Source: Bolinopsis microptera (taxonomy: Eukaryota; Ctenophora; Tentaculata; Lobata; Bolinopsidae). From it: a stretch of 64,000 nucleotides of DNA. A model generated the notes under the pieces. It had not been told where the DNA came from, searched no databases, and worked only from the letters and a program-made list of their open reading frames with translations. Both the position numbers and the translations under genes were made by a program. The stretch spans positions 3,366,730 through 3,430,729 of the forward strand of contig NC_087079.1 in NCBI RefSeq assembly GCF_026151205.1. The letters are read 5' to 3'. Positions 11,475-22,898 of the stretch are shown here, one piece after another; within the stretch, counting starts at the first letter, position 1, and each line of letters opens with the position of its first letter.

Positions 11475-12424
11475 TCAAGGCTCCTTCTCCGAGCTAATGA
11501 CTCTAAAGTTCCTGATTACGTGAACTTTGTCCGGCTCTGCTGTCCTTTTATTGAGTAGCTGGACGACAACATTCTTATAGGCTATTCTGTCTGCAGCTGA
11601 TCTATCAGGAGTAATGTAAACAGAACTAAACCCCTCTACATGTCTTAATAACTTAGTCTTGCTCAAGATGGTACGAGCTTGATCTGAGCTTGACAAAGTG
11701 AATTTAACTGGTCTGACTCGTTCACTTGTGTCCTTTCCAACTCTATTACATCTCAAAATTTTTGGTTTTTCGTTGAGATGGTCCAACAAAATACCAGATA
11801 CCTTAGCATCCAGGTTTTCCTCAGTCTCTGGAATCCCAAAGATAATCAGACTTTTACTTCGATCGTCTTCTAGGGCAACCCTTTTCACTGCAGCTTGGAT
11901 TTTCTTCGGTGCAAAGGCGTTTTGCACGTGTTTTTCAACAGAGACAAAAAGGTCTTAATCTCTTTCTGAGCTGCACTTTTCACAGTTCCAATCTCGTCAT
12001 CCTTCTTCAAAGCTAACTTCTCCTGCAGATCACTGATTTTTGCCATATCTTCTTCTTGCTTAGAGAGTAACTTCTCTTGTAGTTCTATGATCTTAGTCGC
12101 ATCTTCTATTTTTTCTTTAATGAACACCCTGTTGTCGTCAGCTGTTTCTGTGGCAGATTGTAACAATGGACCACAATAATCGTTCAGCAAACAGCACACT
12201 GTCTCTAGCCATTCTGATAACCTCTCTCTAGACACATTTCTCTGGTTCAGTTTGTCAAATTGCACATCATCGTTGTGTTCGGCACCGATTTTACTTCTAA
12301 TCTCCTTGAAAATACTGTTAGTTGCCATGTGTATCTGATTCACATACTCCGTAAGGAACTGGCCATTCACAACCATAGCATCATCTACCATATCCAAGTG
12401 TTCATTCTGTAGCGACAAAGGCAT
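11475..12424 (-). pseudogene. LINE ORF1 protein (coiled coil plus RRM-like domain), frameshifted
   Basis: Two overlapping frames make one ORF1. The upstream one (initiator near 12424, residues PLSLQNEHLD onward) ends in a heptad-rich coiled coil (repeated EKL.SKQEED / EKLALKKDDE). The downstream one (11475-11927) carries the RRM-like core with EDDRSKSLIIFGIPE, RVGKDTSERVRPVKF and a PDRSAADR motif. The same blocks occur intact in the ORF1 at 32826-33734. ORF1 proteins of this type bind LINE RNA as trimers. A frameshift near 11885-11927 separates the halves. No ORF2 follows directly, so this is a dead fragment. Confidence 0.8.
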
Positions 12425-12451
12425 CGTACACGTTGTACAGAAAATGTACAA

Positions 12452-13785
12452 ACAATGTATACAAATCTACAAAGCCAGAGAGATCTGGCAATAACTTATA
12501 ACTGACTGCCTTAAGTGCCTTTGTTTTGGGATTTTGATTCCACCCCAGCAACTTATACAATAGCTACTACAAGCTAAACATGAAAACAAGGTGCCGTTCT
12601 CACTTCTCTTGTGCAATAAGAGAATAAGTGCCGTTCTCCATGCGGTTCGGCTTTGTATTAGAGATTCCTTAAGGCACGCTGATCGAGAATAGACGACTTC
12701 AAGTCTCTGTAGTACTCCGTTTTATCGATCCACGTCTACCTGGATGTAATAGCTTAGTTATATAATTATTGTTTTGCTTATCGCTCCCTAATCTAGCTAA
12801 ACTAATGCTGGTTAGTTTAACGAATATATGACATTTAACTTTATAGTTCTGCAAATACATTATCTTTCGCTGCGATTTTGCTTAGTTTGGCTTGTCGCGG
12901 CGCCGCGATTTTTGGCCAAAATAATCGCGATTTTTTTGTCCTTGACAGGTATTACTATTACTATTAAAGTAAACAAATGTCCCAATCCACATCTACTATA
13001 AGATGTATAAGTGATATTGATAAGCGACTAACATGATTAAAATTATATTATTAAGTGACTCAATCTCAATCTGTTGGATTACGATCCAGCTTGATAAGCT
13101 TATTTAGATGTTTATTTGCCAAGAATCGCCATCTTTTGTTTTTCATTAAATATCGATAGTATAATTACATATTAAAATATTAATATTAAAACGCATTATT
13201 AAATTGGTAATTTATGCAACTTGCAGACTTGCTATCTGATAATAATAATAATGAACTTTCTGTGTATGTTTTTAATCATATTTATGGGCACAGGGCATGC
13301 CGATCTTATTTCATTGTACACAGCGATACCAAGTTAAAGTACACAAATCTGATAAAACGAATAACAGCAGATTGTGCAAAAAAAGTGCGGTGATAGCGTC
13401 AATGGTGCGATACAGCTTCCACCGCACTTATACTTTATAGCTATAAGTTGCCTCTGTCCGTGGCTGGTATTTTATAATTTGATTAAATAACACACTGTCT
13501 CTGGTCTGTTACTTTCACTGTCGAAACAAAACACTACAACGTTTTCTAAAAATAAAATTGTATATCATTGAAAAAAATAAAAATTCGAAATCTGAAGTTA
13601 TTCTATTTTACAAAACTTTCTTTAGATTAGGGTCAGGCTTGTATATTTCATAACAGTGAACAATTAATATTTAAAGTTTACATTCTACAGACATTGAGGT
13701 TCAACGAAATAAAACCATCTTACTACTTATTCAAAATAACTTTTGTCGTTTGATTATATAGTATGCGATCATTTGGTCATATCAT
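12452..13785. other. Repeat-like AT-rich sequence, no gene
   Basis: 12885-12935 carries the CGCGGCGCCGCGATTTTTGG motif also seen near 7460 in the opposite orientation. 13080-13160 resembles 18405-18490 (shared TTTGCCA.GA and TCATTAAATATCGATAGTA-like segment). No exon or RNA gene was recognised. Confidence 0.4.
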
Positions 13786-13789
13786 CAAT

Positions 13790-14036
13790 GATAGTGCATG
13801 GTTACCATATTATGAAAGTGATAGTTACTATTTGATCGCCATGACAACCATGTGATAGCCATAGTTACCATCTAGTAACCATGGTAACCATGTTTTAATC
13901 ATGTGAAATTGAAGAGGTGGAACTTTTAATCAGTGCTAATCAATTTAATTTACTTTAACTATAGACGGTAACCACGTGATTGACTATCACATAGTTACTA
14001 TGGTTACCGCATGGTTACCACATGGTGCGGGTATCA
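13790..14036. repeat. Cluster of degenerate CATGGTTACCA motifs
   Basis: About ten copies of ATGGTTACC or its reverse complement lie within 250 bp, roughly every 12-25 bp, forming many imperfect palindromes. There is no coding potential. Confidence 0.6.
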
Positions 14037-14344
14037 CATATAACTTATTATTTATTTATATTATATGTTTCTACTCTTCTGAATTGTGTGTCTTTGTGTA
14101 TTTGCGTATAACCTGAGAGTAGTCAAACTTATATGTCTGATACAATGTTTATTATACATCAATTAGAATGGAATGTTTTAAACGATTGTTTTGTATAAAA
14201 ATGTAGGTTTTGATAGATTGAATGGTGCCGCCTCGTCCATCTGGCGGTCATTATGAAGTCAAATATTCCACGTGATTTCTATCCCATTTGGATGAAATCA
14301 TATCAATGTGAGACGCATTAACAACAGCTGAAATAGACACAAAA
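14037..14344. other. 3' flank of the SRCR gene; nothing else seen
   Basis: AT-rich, no recognised element. If the last exon continues through a GTTAGT donor at its end, further exons could lie here or in lower coordinates, but none is recognised. Confidence 0.35.
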
Positions 14345-16398
14345 CTAACCAATCTTTAAAACATTTCTGCCCATTAAGTCCTTAATTTCACTTAAAATCT
14401 GCTGCTTGCCCAGTTTGCAATCGCCCGACAATGCTATGTCCATATGATCCGTGCCATCCATTAGAAGCAGGCATATGTAGCATCTGTCTATCGAGGAAAG
14501 GGGCTTGATGTATTTTCTCACTGACCAGTACCTGAAAGTGAAGTGGCAACTAACGAAATAATTTAACATTATTGGAAAATAATTTTGTCCATAAACCATT
14601 CTAAAAGTGTGGCAATGCATATAAAATAAAAAATGTAAGCCAATACGAAAACTTAAGATGTGAAAATTGAAAATCAAAAGTAGCAAAATGTTACAGATTC
14701 AAACGGACTGATATCAACAACAACTTACCCTCGTCTCGACCCCTTATAGTAAAGTTTGTCAGCTAAAACACTAATTTCACCATCGTTCTTCCTGTTGAGG
14801 GCCACGGCCAGTGCACTGTTGCCTAAGTCGAGCGTCATTCCGAATCTAAAAGAGATGAATTTAAACAGGGTTCATTCAACCAAACTTTTTCTGAACGGAT
14901 ATTGAATATACATTGTTCATGGTGCTCATTATTGCAATGGAACACCTAAAATACCTCGCGCTCGCACTCACATAGATCCTCTATGACACATAGCCTGCAG
15001 TAGACATTACCAATAAACGGTGAACAGAGTTTTCAACTGAAGAAACCATTCATACCTAGTCGCAGAGCCTGAGCATCTAAAGAATGCGTTGCCCCTTCTA
15101 TGGACCCTGGCCATAAAATCAGTCACTGTTAACTGGAAAGGCTCATTGGAACAAGAGACTGAAGCCACTTCCCCTCCTATACAAGGCACTGAAGCGGAAC
15201 TGTAAGGGGTAAAGCTGCAGTCTGATGGTGATGAGGCTCCGTCGGGACATTTCATGTTGGACACACCGTACCTGTGATGTGTGTTTCGTTAGACGTACAT
15301 TTTTGGTTGCTGTTTTAAGTTCTTGTTTAGCAAATATACCTTGAATACAGTAATAGTATGTTTCTCAATATTATCTCTGATGGTTCTCACTTTGTTTCTG
15401 CAGAAATATCGTAGAACTCCTTGACATAAACATCAATGAGAGTGCCAGTCTTGTACCCCATACTTCTACACAAAGCATCCACCTCAGACCTCCCCATACC
15501 TGTCCGGCAAACTAACTTCCATTCTTCTTTCTCTAGACTTGTTGCCATGAGCAATCCAATACGGGGAAGGTTACCAGGCGAGATCGTTTTAAAGGAGTAC
15601 TTTTGATCAATTTTATCTGGATAAGTTTTGTTCATTGTTAATCATAGTACTGGCAAACACGAGCGTTAGCTTTAAATATTTTATGAACCCAAAAACCAAT
15701 ATTGGGGAGAGTGGATAAGCTTTTCTCATTCGTTCACAATTGATGATAGGAAGCAGTCATGGGCACTTACGATGCGTTACAATTAGAGAACTAACTGAAT
15801 TCGTTACACTTACAGTTTGCAGGCCGTGAATGAATTGGAAAAGCAACTGGCAGATTTCATTCTCGGTATCATTTTGCGTTTGGATACATGGTTCAGCTTT
15901 AAGGAACGTATTCCTACCAACTACTTACCAGAATAACAAGCATCCTTGGAAGTAGATCCAGCGGCTGAAATCATTCCATCAGGACATCCAATACAAGAAA
16001 AGGCTCCAGGACCACTGTACGTATTCTCCATGCATTCCTCGCATCTGTTGTTTGTCTTGTAGCTTCCAGCCGAGCAAGGAGCTGAAAAATTACATTTCTA
16101 TACATAGCCAAAATAGTTCATTGAGAGTTCCATTTTGGCTCCAAAAAAGATGGTACCATTTCAATAATCAGAGGTGAAGTATTAAAGAATGCAAAATTTT
16201 CCCTTTACGTTATGATCAAGGATTTCAACTTGAGTTTAGTCTTACGGAAGTAGCAGTCATACACTGAAGTAGATCCGGCAGGGGAACGTTCTCCATCTGG
16301 ACAACTAGTACAAGACAAGGCACCAGCGCCACTGTATGCGTTCTCTCCGCACTTCTGACATCCACTGTATGTCATGTAGTCTCCAGCCGTGCATGAAA
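14345..16398 (-). CDS. Multi-exon GCC2/GCC3 - SRCR domain protein (partial, six exons)
   Basis: Six exons on the minus strand join in phase: 16398-16246, 16081-15929, 15616-15391, 15271-15056, 14845-14729 and 14531-14345. The first two are 153-nt, phase 1-1 modules, each a GCC2/GCC3 (ephrin-receptor-like) repeat with six cysteines and a SGxGAxSCxxCPDG core. Exons 3-4 make a group-A-like SRCR domain (six Cys: KLVC, DALC, MKC, SDC, VPC, SVSC). Exons 5-6 encode about 100 residues after the SRCR that I do not recognise. All introns are GT-AG; the acceptor at 15617-15618 lacks a good pyrimidine tract but keeps phase. The exons bearing the signal peptide are not identified. The last exon reaches a stop at 14345, though an ATTG|GTTAGT donor just before it might extend the gene. 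Likely secreted or membrane-anchored extracellular protein. MITE remnants sit in the intron at 15697-15885 and just upstream at 16426-16600. Confidence 0.8.
15697..15885. mobile_element. Diverged remnant of the TA-flanked MITE family
   Basis: Shares the GAGAGTGGA end and the AGATTTCATTCTCGGTATCA subterminal segment with the MITEs at 2030 and 3607, with an internal deletion. It is intronic in the SRCR gene. Confidence 0.6.
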
Positions 16399-16425
16399 CT
16401 GAAAATTTTACGTCAATTCTGGCCT

Positions 16426-16600
16426 ATTTTAGGGCCCTTCAAGGATGAAATAGGAAAAGCGAGCAACCGATTTCATTCTCGGTATCGTTTTGCATTTGAA
16501 AACGGTTATTCAAATTGATATCATTTCCTTTTTGGGAAAGGCCAAAGGGAGACAATGGCAACGGTCCACTCTACCCAATTATGGGTTTTGGTAAAATCTA
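16426..16600. mobile_element. One arm of the TA-flanked MITE family
   Basis: Matches the right inverted repeat of the 2030-2547 element from the AAAAGCGAGC.ACCGATTTC segment through to TTATGGGTTTTGGT. The left arm is absent. It lies just upstream of the first recognised exon of the SRCR gene. Confidence 0.7.
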
Positions 16601-19100
16601 TTAAAGAAATGTACATTCACTCATTATCTTGAGAGAATCCTCATATAATATTTATCATAGATGTCACTTTTCAATAGCCTTCCCGATCCATTTTTTGAGG
16701 TCGCTTAATTTATCGATTGATGATATCACATATGGAATATGGGTCTGCTTGAATAACCACTAACTAGGCAGATAAAATAGATTCCAAGAAATTCATGTCT
16801 TTTACTATTTATTTCTAAATCCACCAAATGCCAATTCCTTGTGTAACTTTTATTTTGTTTTATGTATTTCATATGGTGATAATATGGTGAGTATTACATT
16901 CCCGATGATAATAATAATCACAGATAATGTCGCATAAAGTACAGACAATAGAACATGGGTTGGTGTAACACATTATCCAGTATCCCCTGCATATCTTAGT
17001 ATCTTGGGTAAGGTAACCCACACATGATGATGCTCAAATGCTGGGAATATCAATTTCAATGAGACAAACAATAAACTACGATAGTTTCCCATTTTTACAA
17101 TAATAGGGAGTGGCTTGAGTCTTCTTATTGGCTACATTATATTTGCTGATGAACTATCTGATGCTCATTCTCGTTTATATGTATTATTTATTGTGTATTT
17201 TTGCATATTAAAATGTTGAATGATTGTCAACTTTGTCATTTAAAATCATATTTTGACCTGGTAGATACGTCTAAAAATATTCGATCTACCGACAGATTAA
17301 AAAGCTTCCGAAGGATTTGTAACGTTTTTGAGTCCCACCTTTCTTGTTTGTCGAATATCTTTAGTTGTGAACATCGTAAAAGGTTGCGGATTAATCGAGG
17401 GTGTTCATCTTATCAGGAGGAAAAACGTTTGTAAAGACAATTTTTACGTCAGACAATTAGTTAATCGGATAATTATCAATTAGCTAATTAGCAAAAAGTG
17501 TTTGTATTGGCTCAAAATGATCGGAATAGCTTAAAACACGGAGAAAAGTAGTTTTTAGAATAACTTTGAAAATTTTTCAATGACATTGTTTTTCGAGACT
17601 TTTTTTGCCAAAAGTGATCAAAACGTGGAGAAAAATGCTTTTTATTTTATTTTTAAAAAACTCCATGAATTTTTCGTTTCAAGAATACTAAAATCACCAA
17701 TATTTGTAGTTGGAGTTCAGTATATCTCGACAGATTTTGGTAATCAGGAATTACTTAGTGGAAAGGTCTGAAACTGAAAAACGTTAACCAAACGATATTA
17801 GAGTTTCATAGCCTTATCGATTTTCACAGAAACTGCACCAAAAACACAGTCAAGATCGAACCGATAGCCTGCTCTACTATCATTTTATTGATTTTAATGA
17901 TGAATCAGTCACTTCAGTGGGGTTAAGATAATCACATTTGTAATAATTAAAACCTCTCTGTACTGTCAATCGTGCTAATCTAAACCGGCCTACCTGGATT
18001 ACCAGACCTCTTCTTTTCCTCAACAATCAAACCGAGTTGTGCAAGAAATGTGATTTATCATAGTTCATATCGCATTTGGTGGGTGATGTAAGTACATATC
18101 GAGCTGTATTCAATCACAATACGACACAATACGTGTATATATATGGCCCTAATGCGGTATATGAAACGCTTTATACCGCGAGAGACCTGGTATAGAGACG
18201 TTTTACAGTTTATCACTTCACAACTTTTTAACTGTACAATGTAAGTAATTGTAAGATTCCAGCACATTGTTTGTATCTCCATAATAGCGACTAACTTGAC
18301 AATCACAAAAGCTCCAAAGTGATAACACCCGATTCCCAATCATTGTCCACATTCAAGCCTAAAGACAAAGTGTTAAGTGACACGACTCCAATCTGTTAAT
18401 TGAAGGATTATGATCCAACTTAACAAGTTACTCATTTGCCATGATTCACCCTTTTTTTGTTTTTCAATAAGATATCGGTAGTATTGAACTTTTTGGCCTC
18501 ATTTGGCCTATCCTGTCTAACTGCAGTCCAACTTCACGATAGTTGCCGATTTATAAAATTCAGATGACATTGCAAGTTACTCTTTTGTACGGTGTTCAGT
18601 ATCTTCAAGTAAGTTAGCAGAATACAATCCAGCTGTTAGCTGGCATGGTCAACCTAATAATTTATACTCCGCGATATTACATGTCAGGATTCATCAGAAG
18701 TTCAGAAGCCTAGCGATTATACAATTCAGATAACATTACTGATTACTTAAATTAGCAGGACACAGTTTGCCCCTTGTAGTCCAAATTTACATTACCTTAT
18801 TACCTGTTTGCAGGCCCTAATATGCATTTAACATTGTATTATTTTAATCGTTCTTGAAACTGTGTTTCAGTTTAGAAATGATCTCTATTGCCAAATTGCT
18901 CAGCTAGGCCTTTTACAAATTTTGTTGCTTTTGAAATTCAGGCTGTGGCCAAAGCGCGTGCTGAATTTGAAAAACTCTAAGATTTTGGCCTCCTCATGAA
19001 GAAAATCATTCCTACACCCCAGCTTTGTAATTGTAAGTTGTTCTTGTTACGAATCGTTCTGTGATTTGTATGAGTAAAAGCAGCAGGTAACATGATCTTT
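16601..19100. other. No gene supported
   Basis: AT-rich sequence with short unsupported reading frames (17201-17434, 17580-17771, 18058-18339). If the loci at 14-16 kb and 27-29 kb are one gene, this lies within a large intron. 18405-18490 resembles 13080-13160. Confidence 0.4.
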
Positions 19101-19107
19101 TGTGAGT

Positions 19108-19268
19108 TCTATATCTAATTCTACCTCTAATTCTACCTCTAGTTCTACCTCTAATAATACCTCTAGTTCTACCTCTAATAATACCTCTAGTTCTACCTCT
19201 AGTTCTACCTCTAGTTCTACTTCTAGTTCTACCTCTAGTTTTACTTCTAGTTCTACCTCTGATTCTAA
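19108..19268. repeat. 12-bp minisatellite (TCTAGTTCTACC)
   Basis: About 13 copies of a 12-bp unit with a few variants (TCTAATAATACC, TCTAGTTTTACT). One frame gives a Ser/Thr/Asn-only peptide, with no initiator ATG and no flanking domain, so it is treated as a non-coding array. Confidence 0.85.
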
Positions 19269-20400
19269 TTCAATATTCGGGTCCTTTATGCAGGTGGTTT
19301 ATTACAAATTCTTTATATGATACATCAACATGGTACAGTTCTAAGCAAAGTTAAGTGCGGTCAATCAACCGCATCGAGCATTACTAAAAGGTTTGTTATG
19401 TATATTATTTTACTTTGGGGACAAAGACAATCCGGCCGTGCAGTTAAGATTTGGATATTTGAGGCACCATTTACTGCGCAGGAATATTTTACAAATTATT
19501 TGTTGCCTCACCCAACAACGTGGCACTTAACTCTGGCAATGTTCTGTTGATTAATTGGTAAAGAATTTTGCTTAAAATTTCAGTTTTTTTAAATCGTTCA
19601 TTTGTGCAAAAATTTGTTCGATAATTTAACAAAATTAGCCAACAATTTTTTTTATTTAGAAAACAATCCCAGTTCGGTCCCGGTCAAAATTCGGAATTTT
19701 AGCTGGGACCGGGATTCCTGGTCTCGGCAGATTTTTGACCGGGACCGGGATTAAGCCGGGATCCCGGTCGAACCTTGCTGACACTAAACCATTACACAGA
19801 AGAAGATTTGTCTTCTTCTGTAAAGCTTTGTGCTTATAAAGCTTTGAGCTATGTACTTACTCCCAAACACTTGCCTGAGACCCCCTGGAGCAGGGACAAC
19901 AGGTACACTATTCCTGCTCAACTATTGTTTCCTACAATTTTATATAGATACACTCTCCAGATACTCTTTATTTTAGCAATACTATCGAGACTATATTATT
20001 ATAATAATTATAAATATGTGCCCTTTAACACGTCTGCAGTCTGTTAGCAACAAAGCTTACCCGCGCCCGATACAGTTACACATGTACATGTAATATAACC
20101 AAATTACTATGAGGATATTATACAGGATTAAACAGGAATAGTTTATCAGAGATTGTATAACCGAGACCAGAGTGGAGACCAGTTTGGCAAACAGCACTGC
20201 TATACCATTTGATACAATTTTAGTTAAAACAATGTTTCTACAATTTTCTATTCACAATAATGTTTTCTCCTAACTCATTATACACAGGACTAGCATCCCA
20301 ATACCAAAACAACAGTGCAAAAGCTCGTTTGGCTGGCAATGGCATCTGCTGACAATTTTCAATTTCGTGTGTGTAAAAGGGGCTGAATATCAAATAAGTA
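19269..20400. other. No gene; GC-rich repeat tract at 19665-19770
   Basis: 19665-19770 holds multiple copies of CCCGGTC/GACCGGGA in both orientations, which recalls a transposon end, but no matching partner end is found. Other short frames show no domain. Confidence 0.4.
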
Positions 20401-20404
20401 TGTA

Positions 20405-22397
20405 CTTACTTTGAGTACTTTGAGTAGGTTTGGCTGGGATCGCTTCAGGACAACAGTATCAAGTACGTCCTCCTATCACTCCACAGGGGTCTTTTTGTAA
20501 GTACCATTCCAAGAGTGAGTTGTTGTTAGTAGCGGTGTATCCTTTAGTCGGAGGTGTGTCGGGGAATTCTTTAAGGAATTTAGCCAGTGACGATTTTAAC
20601 AGGTCCAAAGTAGAGATGGAATTAATTTCTTTGGGGAGAAGATTCCACAGCTGTGCCGCTTTCACTCCAAACGAGTTTTCATAGTGAGTTGCCACAGAAC
20701 GCTGTGATTTGTTGTTCAGTGCTGGTACAGTAGCTTTTATTCCATGTCTGGGGTTGTTTTTGAACAGCATGCCAATATCATTTGGGGCCAGGCCATTGAG
20801 AATTTTCCATGTGTGGATCAAGATGTACCTTTCTCGACGTCTCTGCAATGATATGATATTGAGTTTCGTGAGACGTTCCCAGTAGTCTAAACCACTGCAT
20901 CCGTTAATGCGTCGGGTAAATTGTCGTTGAACGTTTTCTATAGCCTCTATGTCCATGGTCTTGGCTGGATTCCAGACAGAGCAGCAATATTCTAGCTTAC
21001 TCCGCACCATGGTTTTGAAGAGGGTAAGCATGAGAAATTGTGATCTATCTTTGAAGACGCTAAGAACCCAGGATGACATAGTGCTTGCTGATTGGATCAT
21101 TTTCTGGATGTGGGGAGTCCAAGAGCAGTCGTTTGATAAAATCACCCCCAAGTCCCTGGCAGTTTCTGCTGGCTCAATTATTTGACCTGTTGTAAGAGTG
21201 TAACTGAGCAGATCATTTGTAAATGGCAGATTTCGTAGCAGAAGAGAATTATTGAGCGTATAATTGAGGATCTCAAATTTGGCTTCATTGAGCTGCATAT
21301 TGTTTCTTCGAGCCCAGGCAATGACATTGAAGAGGTCTTCTTGTAGCGATGCTTTGGTGGCCAAGTCCAATATTTTACCGATGAGTTTAGTGTCATCAGC
21401 AAATATCTTTCCAAGAGAGGTAAGCAGTGCGTCCAATTGGTCATCGATGTAGAGAATGAACAGAATCGGTCCCAACACTGTACCTTGTGGCACTCCACTT
21501 ATCACCAGCTGGAAGGATGACTTAGTTCCTTCAACGACCACTGTCTGGAGACGGTTTGTTAGGAATTCGCTTAACCACTGGAGCATGTTTCCATGAATTC
21601 CGTAACGTTTTGCTTTTGCAAGTAGTATGTTGTGATCCACCTTATCGAACGCCTTTGCGTAATTGAGGTATATGACATCTACTTCTTCGCCACTGTTCAG
21701 GCTTTTCAATATGGTATCTACATGGTCTAAGAGTTGAGTTAGGCAGCTCCTCTTTTTGCGAAATCCATGTTGATGCGGTGAAAGAAAGTTATTCGCTTCC
21801 ATATGTTCGACAAGGTTGTTTCGTATCACTCTTTCGAAGATCTTGATGATATGCGATGTTATAGAAACAGGGCGGTAGTTGGCAGCCTCTGTGCGGTCAC
21901 CCTTCTTGTAGACAGGGGTAATAAACTGCGTTTTCATGCTAAGAGGGATTACTCCAGTTTCAAAAGAATCTTGCCAGAGTAGAAATATGGGCTCGGACAA
22001 TGTCTCTCTACATTTGGTCAGGATCCTAGCAGGGATATCACCATCAGGGGTCGATGAATACGGGTCCAGTTCCTTGATGGCTTCTGAGATATCGTTAACT
22101 GAGAATTGCATTTGATCGAGTTCCTTAACTGGCACAGGGTTCAATCCAGCAAGGCTTTCCTCGATGTGGGCTTCATTTGGGTCACTAAATACTTTCACAT
22201 ATTGGGCCTGGAGGAGCTCGGCCTTTTCCTTGGGGTCAGTGTGCAGTCGACCTTCTCTATCTCTGATGGGGGAGACAGAAGATTTGACTTTCGCAAACTT
22301 CTTTGCGTAGCTGTAGAAGTAACGTGGATTTGTCTTTATGGTAGTGACAGCTTTAGCCTCGCGTTCGTTGAGCTCGTTGATGATCAGCTCACTTATT
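20405..22397 (-). mobile_element. 5'-truncated LINE (CR1/L2-like) with reverse transcriptase ORF
   Basis: Recognisable ORF2 sequence starts near 22397, at an in-frame stop on its upstream side, and continues through the RT to the stop at 20459. After the stop come two copies of TACTCAAAG near 20405-20425, the sort of short 3' tandem repeat that CR1/L2 elements end with. No endonuclease domain is present, consistent with 5' truncation at insertion. Confidence 0.75.
20459..22198 (-). pseudogene. LINE reverse transcriptase, open frame with a lost catalytic Asp
   Basis: A 579-residue open frame (open further upstream to about 22397) covers the whole RT: fingers with TPVYKKGDRTEAANYRPVS (residues 94-112), motif A as YLNYAKAFDKVDH (177-189), GVPQGTVLGP, and the FADD box at 266-269. 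Known non-LTR RTs have Asp where this copy has Asn179 (codon 21662-21664) in motif A, so it should be catalytically dead although the frame is intact. The C-terminal region has YCCSVWNP and RRERY motifs typical of CR1/L2-like ORF2. There is no endonuclease domain. It is called a pseudogene because of truncation and the missing Asp, not because of stops. Confidence 0.85.
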
Positions 22398-22440
22398 TAC
22401 ATACTAGAGGTGAGAACCAAAAAGGTTTCACATATTACTG

Positions 22441-22898
22441 AATTTTCAAATGGTTTTGAACATTTATAAATAATATAAAGCGGCATCGAGTTTTGTGCTA
22501 AGTTGTGCGGAAATTATTGTGCGAAAATTGGAAAATTCTGCGGTTTCACACCGCAACTAGAATTAAATAGTGCCTATGATCGAAAATTCTGAACTATAAT
22601 GCTTGGTGACAACTTCAAGTGCATACGTTCAATGATTGTATGTTAGATTAGTATCATATCCACAGTTCTAAGCAAATTCAAGAGGTTCCAAAGTTTTCTG
22701 GCCTAATGTTCTCCTGATCTTTTGTTTAAACGGAAACGTTAGGGCCGGTAAACTTGTGGCCGTTTAGACATATCTTGTGACAATGTAAAATTAAAATAGT
22801 TTGTAATAATACAATAACATAAATATTAAATATGTATTTATCGTAAGAGAATATTCCTACTATGATGAGTGTCTTTTAATCTTCATTATCTACAGCAA
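22441..22898. other. 5' flank of the MFS gene
   Basis: AT-rich. TTCATTATCTACAG at 22882-22895 is a good splice acceptor just before the MFS start codon, suggesting a 5'-UTR exon further upstream that I cannot place. Confidence 0.4.

Noticed and set aside
8400-12424. One LINE with ORF1 at 11.5-12.4 kb and ORF2 at 8.4-9.8 kb
   Set aside because: The RT is bordered by its own direct repeats and a second ORF1 copy intervenes, so common origin is not supported.
14729-14845. Hsp70-like N-terminal motif in the exon after the SRCR
   Set aside because: The LDLGNSALAVAL string faintly recalls an actin/Hsp70 phosphate loop, but nothing downstream fits and the context is extracellular.
19102-19320. Ser/Thr-rich 72-residue frame
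   Set aside because: It is the translation of a 12-bp minisatellite, with no ATG start.
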